DNA from: Sphaerosporella brunnea
Taxonomy: Eukaryota > Ascomycota > Pezizomycetes > Pezizales > Pyronemataceae
Direction: 5' to 3'
NCBI GenBank assembly: GCA_008704415.1
Contig: VXIS01000013.1
Location: forward strand, 62,001-126,000
DNA length: 64,000 nt
The position numbers and the translations under genes were made by a program. Shown here one piece after another: positions 34,459 through 45,728 of this stretch (its first letter is position 1; each line of letters opens with the position of its first letter). Under the pieces are notes generated by a model, which was not told the DNA's origin, made no database searches, and was given only the letters and a program-made list of their open reading frames with translations.

Positions 34459-36176
34459 CTAAGCATCGCATCGTCCCACCCACCGCGGGAATGCAACCAC
34501 CTCCCTGATGTTTTCCACGCCCGTAAGATAGCAGAGCAACCGATCCAAACCCATGCCGAATCCGCCGTGAGGTGCGGTTCCCCACTTTCTCAGATCCGTG
34601 TACCACGAGAGACCGGCATGTTCTGAATCGTCGCCGGCCAGTATTAAACCATGCGATTTCATGCTTCGTATCAACTCCTCGTAGCGATGCTCCCTGAGTG
34701 AGCCTCCGATCAGCTCACCGACCGCAGGGAACAACAGATCAAAACATGCAACAGTCCTGTCATCGCCCGGAGTCGGCAGCATGTAGAACGGCTTGATTTC
34801 GCGCGGATAATCGGTGACAAAAACAGGTCCGTTGTAAAGCCCAGCCAGATATTTTTCATGCTCACTTTGGAGGTTTGCGCCCCATTCCGGTAGGAACTGG
34901 AACTTCTCGCCCTTGTCCACCGCTGCCTGGAGATCCTCAACCGCAGAGGAATACGCCAATCTTTTCCATCGGCCCGGCTGCATCAGCCCTTCCCAACGTG
35001 CTTCCAGCTGCGGTTTCAGGTCTCCAGACAGGCTCAGTATTTCATTGCCCACTCGCGAACTAGCTAGACCCGACACTAACTGACGTATCATATCCTCTAT
35101 CAGGTCCAGTAGAGGGTCCAGCGTCTCAACAAAGGAGAGCTCCGCCTCGAGCATATAAAATTCGCTCAGGTGACGGTGTGTATCAGATTTTTCTGCCCTG
35201 AATGTTGGAGAGAGGGTCCAGACTCGAGGCACGGCAGCTGCCAATGCCTCCAGATGCAGCTGAGTTGAAACAGTGAGGTATTTTGGTGATTTGAAAAAAT
35301 GACCTTTTGAATCCTTCTCATTTGACGATACCGTAAACACCTCTCCAGCACCCTCACAGTCTGAAGATGTGATTATGGGAGGATAACACTGAACGAATTC
35401 GTTCTTGGCGAAGAAAGAGGTGAGGTTTTGGGAAATGTATGAACGAAGTCGAAGAACCGCGGTGTTGAAGGGTATCTTGGGGCGGAGGTGAGGGAGGGTT
35501 CGAAGATATTCGTATGATTGAAACTTTTTCTGGAGCGGATATGTCTACGAGAGTCAGCACAAACGAATCTACGCCTGGGAATCCCCAACATACTGTAGGG
35601 TCGGCTTCTCCGAGCAGGCTCACATCCTCCGCGAGGAGTTCACTCTGCTGAGCTGTGCCCGCCAATGACGCTTTCCATGTGCCAGCGATCCGAACACTGG
35701 AGCCAGTCGACAGCCTTCATCCAACAACGTCAGCACAGTGTGCCATCTGCTGCAGCAACTTGCAGGCGGTCCAGGAACCCTTCGTCGCCGGTCTGTGTAA
35801 ACCGCAATTCCCGAGGTGAGGTGCCGCGCAGCTAAGCGAATGCATGAGAACGAACTCACCCTGCCGCCTGGGACTTGCTCAAAATAGCCTGCAGGGGGAA
35901 GCTTGTCGTTCCGTCTATAATATGAGCGAAGGAGATGCGCCCCATTCGGCGGATAGACTTGATCCAACCATGGATGGTCACATGTTCGGCGTCTGGCTGA
36001 CCGCCTTGGGCAGGGTGGAGAAGCGATGCGATGGTGCGCGGGAGGTGAACAGACTGTCGGGTCTGCTGCGTTGCATCAGTCGCTTGCGGCGGCGCCGCTG
36101 ACGACAATGTTGAGAAACGGCTCCTGGAAACGATACCGCGAGCTGGGCGGGAGATCATGTGCCAATGTCGTGGCAT
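34459..36176 (-). CDS. SLM5: Mitochondrial asparaginyl-tRNA synthetase
   Basis: A class II tRNA synthetase charging mitochondrial tRNA-Asn. Three exons, 36176-35860, 35714-35594 and 35544-34459, give about 507 residues. The first 45 residues (RPARGIVSRSRFSTLSSAA) form an Arg/Ser-rich presequence, supporting a mitochondrial role. The OB-fold anticodon domain follows (HVTIHGWIKSIRRMGRISFA, then TGSSVRIAGTW). Then come DCEGAGEVF, motif 2 (FRAEKSDTHRHLSEFYMLEAE) and motif 3 (GFGMGLDRLLCYL). It ends GVENIREVVAFPR. The first intron (145 nt) is long. Inside it one frame stays open for about 30 codons, but only direct joining of SQAAG to LSTGSSVRI matches the fold. An alternative start six codons downstream is possible. 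Confidence 0.93.
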
Positions 36177-38018
36177 GACTGTTGCTGCTCGTTGGCGGTG
36201 CAATCTCAAGATGTTTGCGTTGTGGTGAGAAAGTTTTGGTTTACGTAATGTCGACTCCAAACGCCCACCAATCAAACACGGCTCAATTTTTTTTGGGAGA
36301 TAATATGATCGAAGCGCCATGCAAAGGTCTTGCTGTCACAGCCCAATGCCATTGCACCCGTTATTGCTTTTGTTTAATCATTTATGTTACATATCCCGAA
36401 ATAAATATGGGCGGTTCTCTTGGTCTGGATCCTCACTCACTCACCGCTTCATCGCAACAGCCGCTTGGAAGGCACGGTCAGAGAAAACTGGGTCGTCGGA
36501 AAAGAATCCAGGCTGTGCAGTCAGGACCGGCTTGGTCTGAATCTGTTGATGCCATTTTTATATATATCAGTGCCTACACAAAATGGCCCTCTGGGCACGG
36601 TATCAACAACCCGTGCCCTGTGCGTTGAAACGACTCTCCAAGGATAAAAATGATATCAGAGACAACCCCTTGTCCACCAACGGATGGGAGACTGTAGAAC
36701 ACTCGCCAATCGATAAGACAATCTAAGACACTTGCACTGTCTTCGCGAGGGAACATCCCGCCCATCTATGGTTGGGGACGCCTATAATCGGTGTGCCTGA
36801 CATTCATTTTGAGCTTACAAACACATACAAACCACCCTCTCCCGTTGAGTGATGAGTGTGAATCTTCTATTTTTTATACCCGAGTGCTATTGGTCCCGGT
36901 GTTGTATTCTCTATAGCCATTTCGAGAATCTGAGTTTGATGAGTGATTGAGTGAGCGAAAATAAGTACACTATCAATGTTCTTTTTGAAAATAATTTTTT
37001 GGTGGAGTATAAGCAGCCCAAAGTGGGGGGTACCTCTATCATACCACACCGGGTATACGTCCCCAACCATATGATCCGCTGCACGTTAAACCTTCGCTAG
37101 GAGTTACCCGGCCGCTAGAGTGAGTGATAGACTGTGCTTATGCATCGAGCAGGCATTTTGTATATTATATAGTAGCCTTGTGATTCCGGTGAATTTTTTT
37201 TTTTAAAAGAATCGAATGCAGTCCCTTCGTCCAACAACTCCTCCAAAAGCTTTGGATGACGGCCCTGCTGGCTGCAAAAGAAGGTGCGATATCGTACCCA
37301 GTGGGTTTCTTGCTTCATGAGTCCAGTTTCCTTTTTTTATCTCCGGCAGCGACCATCTGTGCCAAAAGCTTGCGTGGCTTGCAACAAAACTCTCGCTTTA
37401 AGCCCATCAGCTGGAGGTTAAGGAATGCCTGAACCTGAAGCAGCCATTTAATATCTGCACCTTGGTTATTCGTGAGTCTTCAATTTTAAAATCCGCTTCA
37501 AATCTTGACTGGGTGGATCCACAATTAGCCTACGATGTGTTTGAGCTTGAAGCCACAAACCCTCTCGCAAAATCACTTCTTTTAGTTTCTTGGTCCTCTG
37601 ATCAGAAGGTTTTCGGTGGCGCATAGACTGCGGCCAGTCTGACTGTGCAATATTGACCTCATCTACAGAAATGCCTGCTGACCCGGGAAAATACTCTGCG
37701 CCCCTACGCCTATCTTCAGCCGTTTCCTTACTCTGAAACCCATAAATCTTCCTATGACTAATGAGAGTAATTTTCGCCATCTTGTCGCTGTGTTTGATCA
37801 ATTCGGACGGGGATTCTTTCCTCACAAGAGCGCACTCGGGCCGCGCCGCTGCAGATGAAGACCCCACCCAAATAAAGCGGTCGTCAACCGGGTAACTCGA
37901 AACTAGCGAAGGTTTAAAGTGCAGCGCACCTTAGCAGGACAGGGGTGGTTTAACGAATGAAATAAGCTTAGGCGTAACATATTACCAAATTATTGCAACA
38001 TGATAATTTATCTAACTA
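36177..38018. other. Gene-poor AT-rich region
   Basis: No recognised gene in 1.8 kb. One minus-strand ORF at 37466-37867 is listed separately. The rest has no domain-bearing frame. Confidence 0.5.
37466..37867 (-). CDS. Unrecognised ORF, possible gene fragment
   Basis: The open frame is about 133 codons. The only internal ATG usable as a start is at 37780, leaving about 104 residues. The product is basic, with SDKMAKITLISHRKIYGFQ and RTKKLKEVILREGLWLQ. It could be the end of a larger, decayed gene. No family recognised, no clear intron, and it sits next to repeats. Confidence 0.25.
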   Translation of the reverse strand: MGSSSAAARPECALVRKESPSELIKHSDKMAKITLISHRKIYGFQSKETAEDRRRGAEYFPGSAGISVDEVNIAQSDWPQSMRHRKPSDQRTKKLKEVILREGLWLQAQTHRRLIVDPPSQDLKRILKLKTHE

Positions 38019-38199
38019 CCGTAAAAACTCACTTATATGAGACCACTCCAGATTTGGTTAGCGGCACACACAATTGCCTTATAGGAATTTAATGTCTCCA
38101 AAAGGAAGTCAGTAAAAACAAAAAATCTCCTTTCCCTATAAGGCAATTATTTACCGCTAACCAAATCTGGGGGGGTCTCTTATAAGTGAGTTTTTACGG
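38019..38199. mobile_element. 181-base MITE with TA target duplication
   Basis: A near-complete palindrome. The left end reads CCGTAAAAACTCACTTATA, the right end TATAAGTGAGTTTTTACGG. Inside, AGATTTGGTTAGCGG and ATTGCCTTATAGG pair with their complements. TA flanks both sides (38017-38018 and 38200-38201), which fits a Tc1/mariner-type non-autonomous element. Confidence 0.85.
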
Positions 38200-38329
38200 T
38201 ACCGTACCGCCCAGAGCGGACAGTACATAATTGGCGCTGTTCTAGTACGTACTTAGAATTTCGACCTGAGCGTAATGGTAATTTGGGGTTTTTAACGTAA
38301 AAAATTTCTGGTAATGTACTTGATTTTTT

Positions 38330-38990
38330 GTTTTTGTTTTGTTTTAATCATCCTGTATTCGGCCGCTTGCGGCCATGACATGGGACTATGTACATGAATA
38401 AATCTACCCTTAGACCTCAAGTGTCTACAGACGGGCGTGATTCAGTGGGCGCACCAAGGAAATTCGTATCGAGTAATGTATGACAAAGGGAACACAAAGG
38501 AGAGAAAAGAAAAGAAAAGAAGCAGGTCAGATCATTCTCGTGGCTTCTCCGGCCACTTTCCTACATGAGTATTCGCTAAGAAGCCAAGGATGGCTTCCGT
38601 ACATCTTGTGTCAGCCAGAACTCTGGCCACCGGGGTGGAGGTCCTCTTCCAACCCTCCTTGTCTCCCACTTTCGTGGCCAGCCCTATGGCCTTCCATAGG
38701 GCTTCCTGCTCTTTCTTCCATCTGGCACACCTTTTCAGGAGGTGCTCCCTCGTCTGCTTTGGGGCCTTGCGGCACCACCAACACTTGTCATCCGCCCGAC
38801 GGCTCGTCCACATCAGGTAGGGGGCGGTAATGTACTTGAAAGAATAGTGGTGATTTCGCGAGTGCAAGGGGCCAAAAAGATAAAAGCGATGACCAGTAAA
38901 TGCATTCCATACCTTTAATACTACTCCCAGGCGCCGCTGGGTGACATATACTCTCCGATACCAACCTCCTTCCACGCGGCCTACCACCAA
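38330..38990 (-). mobile_element. 3' end of a Tad-like LINE retrotransposon
   Basis: The minus-strand ORF 38990-38532 (152 codons) contains DDKCWWCRKAPKQTREHLL, then KRCARWKKEQEALWKAIG, then FLANTHVGKWP. This matches the Cys/His knuckle and tail at the C-terminus of fungal Tad-clade reverse transcriptase proteins. The reverse transcriptase domain itself is missing, so the copy is 5'-truncated or eroded. The 3' UTR runs to about 38330. There the minus strand ends in a CAAAA-rich tail preceded by GGCCGCAAGCGGCCGAATAC. The same tail recurs at 56062-56157. Confidence 0.75.
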
Positions 38991-39419
38991 ACGCCTTCTA
39001 TCCGGCCGCTCTGGCTGAACCTGGCTTCACAAGCGCAGCCAGACTATGCACCTTATACAGACGTGCTGAGCAAGGCTAAGGACCTGTCGAAGAAAGGTCT
39101 TTCAATTAACAACGCTTTCTGATGGCGTGGTGTTGAAATGATGATTCTGAGTTGGTTTGAAGGTATGTGGAGGGCAATTTTGGCGGTGGGGTCCCACTCC
39201 CGATCACGAGGCTTTCACTCGAGCTATACACTGGGGATCGATTATTATGGGTCGATCACATTCTTTTCGGTTAGGAACCCTAAGATTTGGTAAAGTTTCA
39301 CTCTTTATTACTACGCTTGAGCGAGGTATAAAACTATGTATGGCTCGCTGGAAAAAAGAGAGAAAGAGGGAGGCATCCGCATTCTGTGAGTCTTGAAAGT
39401 GGGATAGTAGACACCGGCC

Positions 39420-39734
39420 ATGGCGTATATAAAGCTCCCGGCCTCTGCCAGTGAACATACTGCTAGTTTCAGTGAGGAAATGGCACCCTTTGCCACAGAG
39501 CTAGCTGGACTTCCGTCTCCTGTGCCGGTTTTTTCTACTAGAAACCTCATCCACGACAAAAAGAGAAATCATCTCATAGTAGAGCGCGCTGAGAAGCTAT
39601 CCTACATATATATTGATGGGCGCATCTTGGAGCGGTCCTTCAGGGAACCACGCAGTTGGGATCAGGTTGAAGAGAAGGAGTTACCAGACATCGAGGAGCA
39701 GGTAATGAATCTTGAAGTCGGAGATGATTTTTAG
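39420..39734 (+). CDS. Member of a local multicopy gene family, unknown function
   Basis: An ATG-initiated ORF of 104 residues. It contains STRNLIHDKK, then RSWDQVEEKELPDIEEQ. A diverged, frame-interrupted copy lies at 59180-59480, with STRNLIHD and SWDQVEGKK and an extended acidic end. Recurrence of the protein pattern supports past coding. No fold recognised. It sits 0.2 kb from another family relic, so this ORF may be one exon of a longer gene. Confidence 0.35.
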   Translation: MAYIKLPASASEHTASFSEEMAPFATELAGLPSPVPVFSTRNLIHDKKRNHLIVERAEKLSYIYIDGRILERSFREPRSWDQVEEKELPDIEEQVMNLEVGDDF

Positions 39735-39859
39735 TGTCAGAGTGGCTCCCGGAGCTCTTGCCGCGATGAAAATGCCGACGGACGTCGAAAAAACCTAAAA
39801 AAAACAACACTGGATCATGGGTATCACTCGGTCTCAGCGCGAACTTTGTTTTTCACTGC

Positions 39860-40353
39860 AGTTTTAAGCATTAACTCGATTAACTCGGTATTGCTTTCAG
39901 AAATACAAGAAATGCAGCGCAGGGACGCCTCGTTATCCTCTGTCTTCTCGATCACTAATGGTTGCGAAGCTTGCCCAATAGTCGTCTGCATGTTCATAGC
40001 AACGATATCGTATGTAACTGCCGCTCTCCTCCCAGCCGATACGCCTTCCTAGGTTCGTTCGCTTCCAGTAATGTAGGGCGTACGAAGGAAACTCCACTGT
40101 TTCGACATGTTCGAAGGTCCGTTTCCTCAACGCGTGAATACGCCTACTAAGAAGACACGGTCAACATATCCCCAGGATGCTTCCACAAGGGCCTTACGAA
40201 AACGTAAGTTGCTGGGGAATTTTGGTGAAATTCCACGAGTACTCTTTGTAAATATTGAGTGAGCAGGTCAGTCGTGAGGGGTTCCGAGTTCGCTCCTCTT
40301 CTGATAAGCTCCTCGTCCGTCATCGAGAAGCGGAAGACTTCCCGTCGCTCCAT
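39860..40353 (-). pseudogene. Relic related to the coiled-coil gene at 45.7-46.8 kb
   Basis: The minus strand reads, in order, FSMTDEELIRRGANSEPLTT to VEFHQN (40324-40210), then RKRTFEHVETVEFPS with WKRTNLGRRIGWEESGSY (40130-40020). After that the frame fails. The second block is clearly homologous to exon 1 of the gene at 46499-46771. The first block is homologous to the plus-strand protein at 41915-42373. DNA identity with 46555-46810 is obvious by eye, including a shared 50-base stretch around GGTTGCGAAGCTTGCCCAAT. Stops and frame changes make it non-functional. Confidence 0.55.
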
Positions 40354-41220
40354 TGCGGTCCAATAGGAAAAAAAAACAAGTCCCTATCCGCTGGATTTGA
40401 ATGTTTCGAACGTATTTTGGCGTTGATAGTTGCCAAAAAGACCGCTGCTATAGACTAGCCCCCCCCCCCCCGGTCTATCCGTTGGATCTTTACAACAGAA
40501 ATAGGTGGTTTTTTGATGCTATAGGTCGCTATAGGGTGACTAGAAGGACCCCATATACACCCGACGTATCTTGCACCCTGGGCGGCGTTGTGTTCTGTAG
40601 CGAGTACCGCCCGGACTGCTTAGGAACCGAAAAGCTGACAACGGAAAGGCTCTCGAGAATTGAAGAAAGTGACTTGGTGGAAATTGGTGTGCTTTATATC
40701 CATCTTGACCCCCCATGACAGCATCGAAGCTCCTGAGGCCGAGCTTGAGGCCGCGTCCTTGCTCTTCTATCTCACTTCAAGCCTGAGTTTCTTCAAGCTG
40801 TTGAGGTGGCGTGGACACCAATCTTCTATCTCTATTTCACTTTCTCCTGAGCGCCGAGCTTCAAGTCGGGGCGGCGTCGTCCTCAGGCTACTACCGTATA
40901 TACTCGATCTTAAGCCACACAGGCCGAAGAGGTGGGGTGCTCCCAAGGATCGTCACTGTTGTTTTTGTTGTTACAAAGAGTACTGGTGGAATATCACCAA
41001 AATTTCCCAGCATATACCTGGGAACTTGCGATTTCGTAAGGCCCTTCACTGGAAAATATTAACCTTGGTTAATACGTCTTCAGACCCCGCCCATATTCGC
41101 GGAAAATAGCAGTCGGTCATAATTCCATCGTATCCATTAACAATGGGCTGCGTCTTTGCATGTAAAAGTCGCGAATTGGGACGGAGTGATAACCAGTGAA
41201 GCAACAATGATGTCCATTCT

Positions 41221-41340
41221 TCATAAGCCCACAGCCAGCCGGCCGGGCTGCGAGTTGCGAAGCCCGGCTGGCTTTTTGATCAGCCCAACGCAGCCCAACG
41301 CAGCCAGCCCGGCTGGCTGGCTATTGAGAACACTGCTCCT
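41221..41340 (-). repeat. GGCTGGCTG-rich dispersed element, copy 1
   Basis: On the minus strand it begins CAGTGTTCTCAATAGCCAGC and continues GGGCTGATCAAAAAGCC. A second copy lies in the opposite orientation at 47258-47375. The CAGTG terminus is reminiscent of hAT transposon ends, but I found no paired end or 8-base duplication. Confidence 0.55.
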
Positions 41341-41438
41341 ATCACCTCTCTTGCCTTTGGCAGTTCTCGAGGTAAGTACCCATATGTATTCTCTCTTTCA
41401 GGGCAATAAACTCATATTTCTTATAGTGTAAGAGGTCA

Positions 41439-42373
41439 GTGGCGGATGAGGAAACGGCGCAGATCGAGCATCTGTTGGCGCAACAAGTCGGCGAAGCGAT
41501 CGCGTGCATTCGGCAGAGACAGAGCATCCTTGAGACGCCCACCACCACCAGTCAACGAACCGTGTTCGTTATCAGCGTACAACAAACGAAAATACAGCTT
41601 CGCCGAATCCCATTCACTGAGGAGTATCTGGCCGCAGTTCGCGAAAATAAGAAGCCCTCTGAGTCGCTGTTGGTCCGCTCAAGCCAGGTACAGGACCTCC
41701 CAATCCCGGACCAGCGCAGGGTAGCAATTGAGTTACTTGTGGCATTTTTCGATGGTATTCAGAATAACCCGGATTGGACGCATCGATTTGGCATAGACAT
41801 ATGCGTTGTGGAAGGATAGGCTGTGTGTGTGTAATCAGGTTTATTGTCTGCACAGCCTACTTAGACTATGGCCGACCCTCCGCTCATTCCCGTCCGCGTT
41901 GACATGCTGATGTCTTGGTGCATGATGCTTCAAAGAGTGATGACGGGAGTGAAGCAGGCTCGGACTTTGACATGGTGCAGTCAGGAAGCTCATTGGGTTC
42001 GAGTGAAGGATGGTCGGGGGAAATGATGCAGTCAACTTGGACATCCGGAAGCCAAGGAAGTAACTTCTCGATGACGGACGAAGGGCTCATCAGAAGAAGA
42101 GCGAACTCGGAACCCCTAACGACTGACCTGCTCACTCAATGCTTGCAAAGAGTACTGGTGGAATATCACCAAAACGAGCAGGCCAAGCTCGCGGTCTATG
42201 CGCGACTGGAGGAAATGCTGACCAAAACTGCCTCCAGGGACGCCGCCGAAATCGTCATGGAGAAATCTGAGAAAACGATTTTGACCTTCCAGGCCGATTG
42301 TGAAGTCCAATTGGAGAATGCCTTGGAGGCCAAGCTTGCGCTGCTTGTGTCAATGCAAGCAAACACTACTTAG
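41439..42373 (+). CDS. Two-part gene of the local multicopy family, unknown function
   Basis: Two open frames follow each other on the plus strand. The first (to 41819) encodes DEETAQIEHLLAQQVGEA, then FTEEYLAAVRENKKPSESLL and VAIELLVAFFDGI. The second (41915-42373) is Ser/Asp-rich and then FSMTDEGLIRRRANSEPLTT, QRVLVEYHQNEQAKLAVY and a helical end. I suspect one gene with an intron after FFDG (GTATTC donor at about 41753). I could not find an acceptor that keeps phase, so the join is unproven. Part one recurs at 43720-43950 and part two at about 40210-40353 (minus). No family recognised. The helical, acidic character suggests a protein-interaction role at most. Confidence 0.35.
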
Positions 42374-42565
42374 GGACGGACGGAGGAAAGGGTATAAAAA
42401 ATTATATGGTTGCGCGGAGATTATGAGCCCTCGCTGTCCTTTGCACGATTGCTTTTTTTGAGATTAAAATATGTACATCAGCCCTCAAAAACCTCATTGT
42501 ACACCACGTTGAGACAATGCCCGTCTCTTCCAGATGTCGTCTCTGGCAACAGCACGCTGACACGA

Positions 42566-43320
42566 TCACCGCTTGTTGCGCGGGGACAGCGCCACATATA
42601 GTTGTCCGTGACTGAATACCTCCTCCTGCACATTGACACCAACGTACTTCAGCGACTGCCCTTGGGACTTGTTCATCGTCATAGAGAACGCCAAGCGCAC
42701 AGGATATTGAAGCCGGATTAACTTGAACGACATATCCCCGTCAGCAGTGCTGACAATCTTGATCTTTAGGAGCATCACACAGTGTCCCAGGCCAACTGCC
42801 GTGAATATAACAGCTGTCGCCCCAAATTAGCTACAATCCATCGCGATGATGCCGCAAGGAAAGACCTACCACCAACAACATTCCATTCAAGGTGCGTTAC
42901 TTGTAAGCGGGTACCGTTGCATAGACCCTGAATGGGATTTATGTTGCGGAGGAGGATGATTGGAGCACCGACTTTCAGACGCAATTTGTGCGGAGGAACT
43001 CCATTCACATCGAGAGAATTCAGGTATTCCTCTCCAAATGTCTGTTCATCCTCGGTAGAGGCGCTGTCAATGCTCTTGTACTCACGCTCATCGCCAGGCA
43101 GCCGCCCCAACAAATCGTCGTTCAGGAAGTTGACATCTACATTGCGTGCCGCGAGGACTGCTCCCTCAGCGAGGAATTCAGGAGTCGGCACACCGTCTCT
43201 CAAGCCCGGATAAACATGATCGACTAATGCTTCCACCGTGTTCAAGTGCAAAAGCATGGATGGGAGCAACTTGATGTGATCCGGCCGGTCGCTCTGATCA
43301 ATCCCATCGCCGATGCGCAA
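42566..43320 (-). mobile_element. C-terminal part of a Helitron-type Pif1 helicase
   Basis: The upstream frame (43320-42775) reads LRIGDG-type sequence, then LVDHVYPGL, AVLAARNVDVNFLND and HKLRLKVGAPIILLRNIN. The downstream frame (to 42566) continues with YPVRLAFSMTMNKSQGQSL, then FSHGQLYVALS. These are the last helicase motifs (V and VI region) of fungal and plant Helitron Rep-helicases. A frame change near 42780-42890 could be an intron (GTAGGT donor near 42869) or a mutation. The Rep domain and helicase N-terminus are absent from this window. I did not find a convincing CTRR hairpin terminus. Confidence 0.75.
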
Positions 43321-43719
43321 GATTTAGTTTCCATAATCCGCAGCTCGCTGCCGTTCGATGTCCGTCATATCTCCGCCCATCAACCTGATATTTTCCTCCA
43401 GCTTTAACAATGGTGCGAGCGCGAGATGGGATGTATGTGGTCGAAGTTCGATGTCGGTCGTAGTAGGGGGGTGGTTGGAGAGCGAGGTGCGGTGTGGTGA
43501 GAAAGTGGTCGAGGAGTGATGTACTAAGGCGAGAGGCCTCACTCGCAATCACTCGCCCCAGCTTCTCCGACTTCGATCTCATTCCATGGCTCCGCTCCGT
43601 GATCATCTCGCTGGCGGCTCGTTCCATGGCTCTGCTCCAAAATGCGTGACACATGACAGCACGGATCGTCACTCGCTGGGAAGCCGGGTAAATTTTCGCG
43701 CCGGAAACTTCGCTCTATA

Positions 43720-43950
43720 TAGTAGGAGATTTCCCAGCATCTCTACCTGGGAACTTGCGATTTCACTGAGGAGTATCTGGCCGCAGCTCGCGAAAATAAG
43801 AAGCCCTCTGAGTCGCTGTTGGTCCTCCCAAGCCAGGCACAGGCCCCCCCCCCCCCGGCGGACCAGCGCAGGGTAGCAACTGAGTTACTTGTGGCATTTT
43901 TCGATGGTGTTCAGAAGTCGATTTGGCATAGACATGTCTGCTGTGGATGG
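43720..43950 (+). pseudogene. Rearranged copy of part one of the 41.4 kb family gene
   Basis: 43768-43920 repeats 41603-41760 almost base for base (GAGGAGTATCTGGCCGCAG, then AAAATAAGAAGCCCTCTGAG). A 13-base C run is inserted at 43844-43856, which breaks the frame. Its left side is instead TTTCCCAGCAT..CCTGGGAACTTGCG, a segment otherwise found at 40999-41035. The copy is therefore chimeric. Confidence 0.6.
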
Positions 43951-44802
43951 ATAGGGGCGCTTAGTGGTTTGTTGAAAAGTAAGGATAGCGATTGTGAGGA
44001 CTGGAGGCTTTGAACGGGCGATTCGTTAGAGGGGGGTCTAGAGGGGGTTTGTGCGTTTGTGCGTTTGGGATCATGGATTCTTTGGAGGTCCAAAGAGAAT
44101 GCTGTGGGTGGTGTCCTCTTGAGTTGAAAGTTCTATCAGTGGGTGGTTGTCAGTACTTAGCGAGGTACCGTATAATTCCAGACATAAGCTGGCCGCCTTA
44201 TTAAATGTCGTCAAGGGTTACAGTAGGTTAGGTTTATCCCCTGGAACGCCTTATATCCCCACCCGCCCGTCTGGATTTCTAATACAGTAGCTAGAGTATC
44301 ACCACTGGATCATAATAGGATTTGAGATTTTGGTTTGGACAGCGGAGTCCGGATCGTAGTGCCCTTCACCGTCACTTAATCAATCTGGGGCGAGTGGAAG
44401 CCTTCCCGTCGCTTTATTGGGGCCGAATGGAACAATTACCGTCGCTATTCTTGACAGGAGGGGCCTATTCTATTCAACGGATCTATGCTACAAACTATCG
44501 TCTGAACCGCAAGCGGCTCGGGTGAAGAGCCTGAGTGGAGTGGAGACGGGCTGATGCGATGATGAAGGTCCGGAAATTCCGGGTCGTTTGCCAGCCCCAG
44601 GGTCCCGCCCCCTCTTTTAGCGTAGATCTAGTATCCGCAGCCCACTGGTCGCCTATCGGTTACCGGTGACGGTGACTCGGCGCCTGGCGATACTGCACCG
44701 TAGCACCGCCTTCACCGAGACTCGAATCTCTACCTAGGTGCCTGGAGCGGTCTATCCACGGTAGCCCTACGTCGGTTCTCTTTTGCTGAGAAATCATATC
44801 CG

Positions 44803-44868
44803 CTTCTTCTTCTTCTTCTTCTTCTTCTTCTTCTTCTTCTTCTTCTTCTTCTTCTTCTTCTTCTTCTT
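44803..44868. repeat. (CTT)22 microsatellite
   Basis: 66 bases of uninterrupted CTT. Confidence 0.95.
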
Positions 44869-44907
44869 GAACCTCCTCTTTGTGCCAGCCACCGAGCAAC
44901 AGTATCC

Positions 44908-45071
44908 TATCCCTTGCAGTGTCGAAAGTACCCAATAGGCCTACGTTACACCAAAGAGAGATAACGAACGGTCGATTGGCCCATCGCCCTCATTATAATC
45001 TCTGTCCACCCAATGTCAACTCACTTGGTGTAACGTAGTCGTATTGGGCACTTTCGACACTGCGAGGGATA
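44908..45071. mobile_element. 164-base MITE-like hairpin element
   Basis: The left arm is TATCCCTTGCAGTGTCGAAA. The right arm ends TTTCGACACTGCGAGGGATA. Pairing continues through CCCAATA and CTACGTTACACCAA, about 48 bases per arm with few mismatches. No ORF inside, and no obvious target duplication. Confidence 0.75.
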
Positions 45072-45728
45072 ACACCCAGAAAGCCTTACCCGTTTCATCA
45101 ACGACTTAATCAAACGAGGCCTGTCTACTCTAGAGATACCAACCGAGGAGTCTTTGTTGTTGAGAAACTGCGGTATATAGTTGCGGGGCCAGTTTGCATA
45201 CTGTATTGTACCTAGTGGAGTGAACCGAAGATGCGATTGTTTTGAGGTACATGTCGATCTCTAACCATCATTTTGGCTCACGCTGCGCCAGATGCCCGTC
45301 GAGATGGCATTGTGGATGCGGTGTTTTGTGGGTTACGCCGCTTACATAGCCCCGATTTCATTAGGGGGGGGAGGGGGGTCTTTCTCTTGGGCGGCATGAT
45401 GAAGCACGGCTAGTGAAAGAGGCCTCAAATAGATACCTACCTACCTAGGTAGGTATTCAAAATTGAGAGCAAGTCCCCACCTCCACCACTCACACTTGTC
45501 GTTGATTGGGGTTTCCGGCCAAAAAGCCTTCCAAACTCCCAAGCTCCACTTCTTACCGTATTTTCTACAGTGAAAGCAGCATCATAAGAAAAGAAAAACA
45601 AAATCCACATTCATCACGAAGATTTCATTACAAAATTAAGAAGAACTGGACGTACAAACCAATTTCATGCGTGCTGCTCCACCCTAAAACTCTAAGAAAA
45701 GACGTAACCTCCCTCAGCTCCAAGCCAA

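Noticed and set aside
35373..35967. Extra exon inside the first AsnRS intron (open for about 30 codons)
   Set aside because: Including it would insert residues into the OB-fold, where related enzymes have none, and it hits a stop before the next exon.
44640..44790. tRNA-like B-box (GATTCGAGTCT on the minus strand) next to the CTT array, possible SINE
   Set aside because: The A-box and cloverleaf pairing could not be made convincing. No second copy seen, so neither a tRNA nor a SINE is called.
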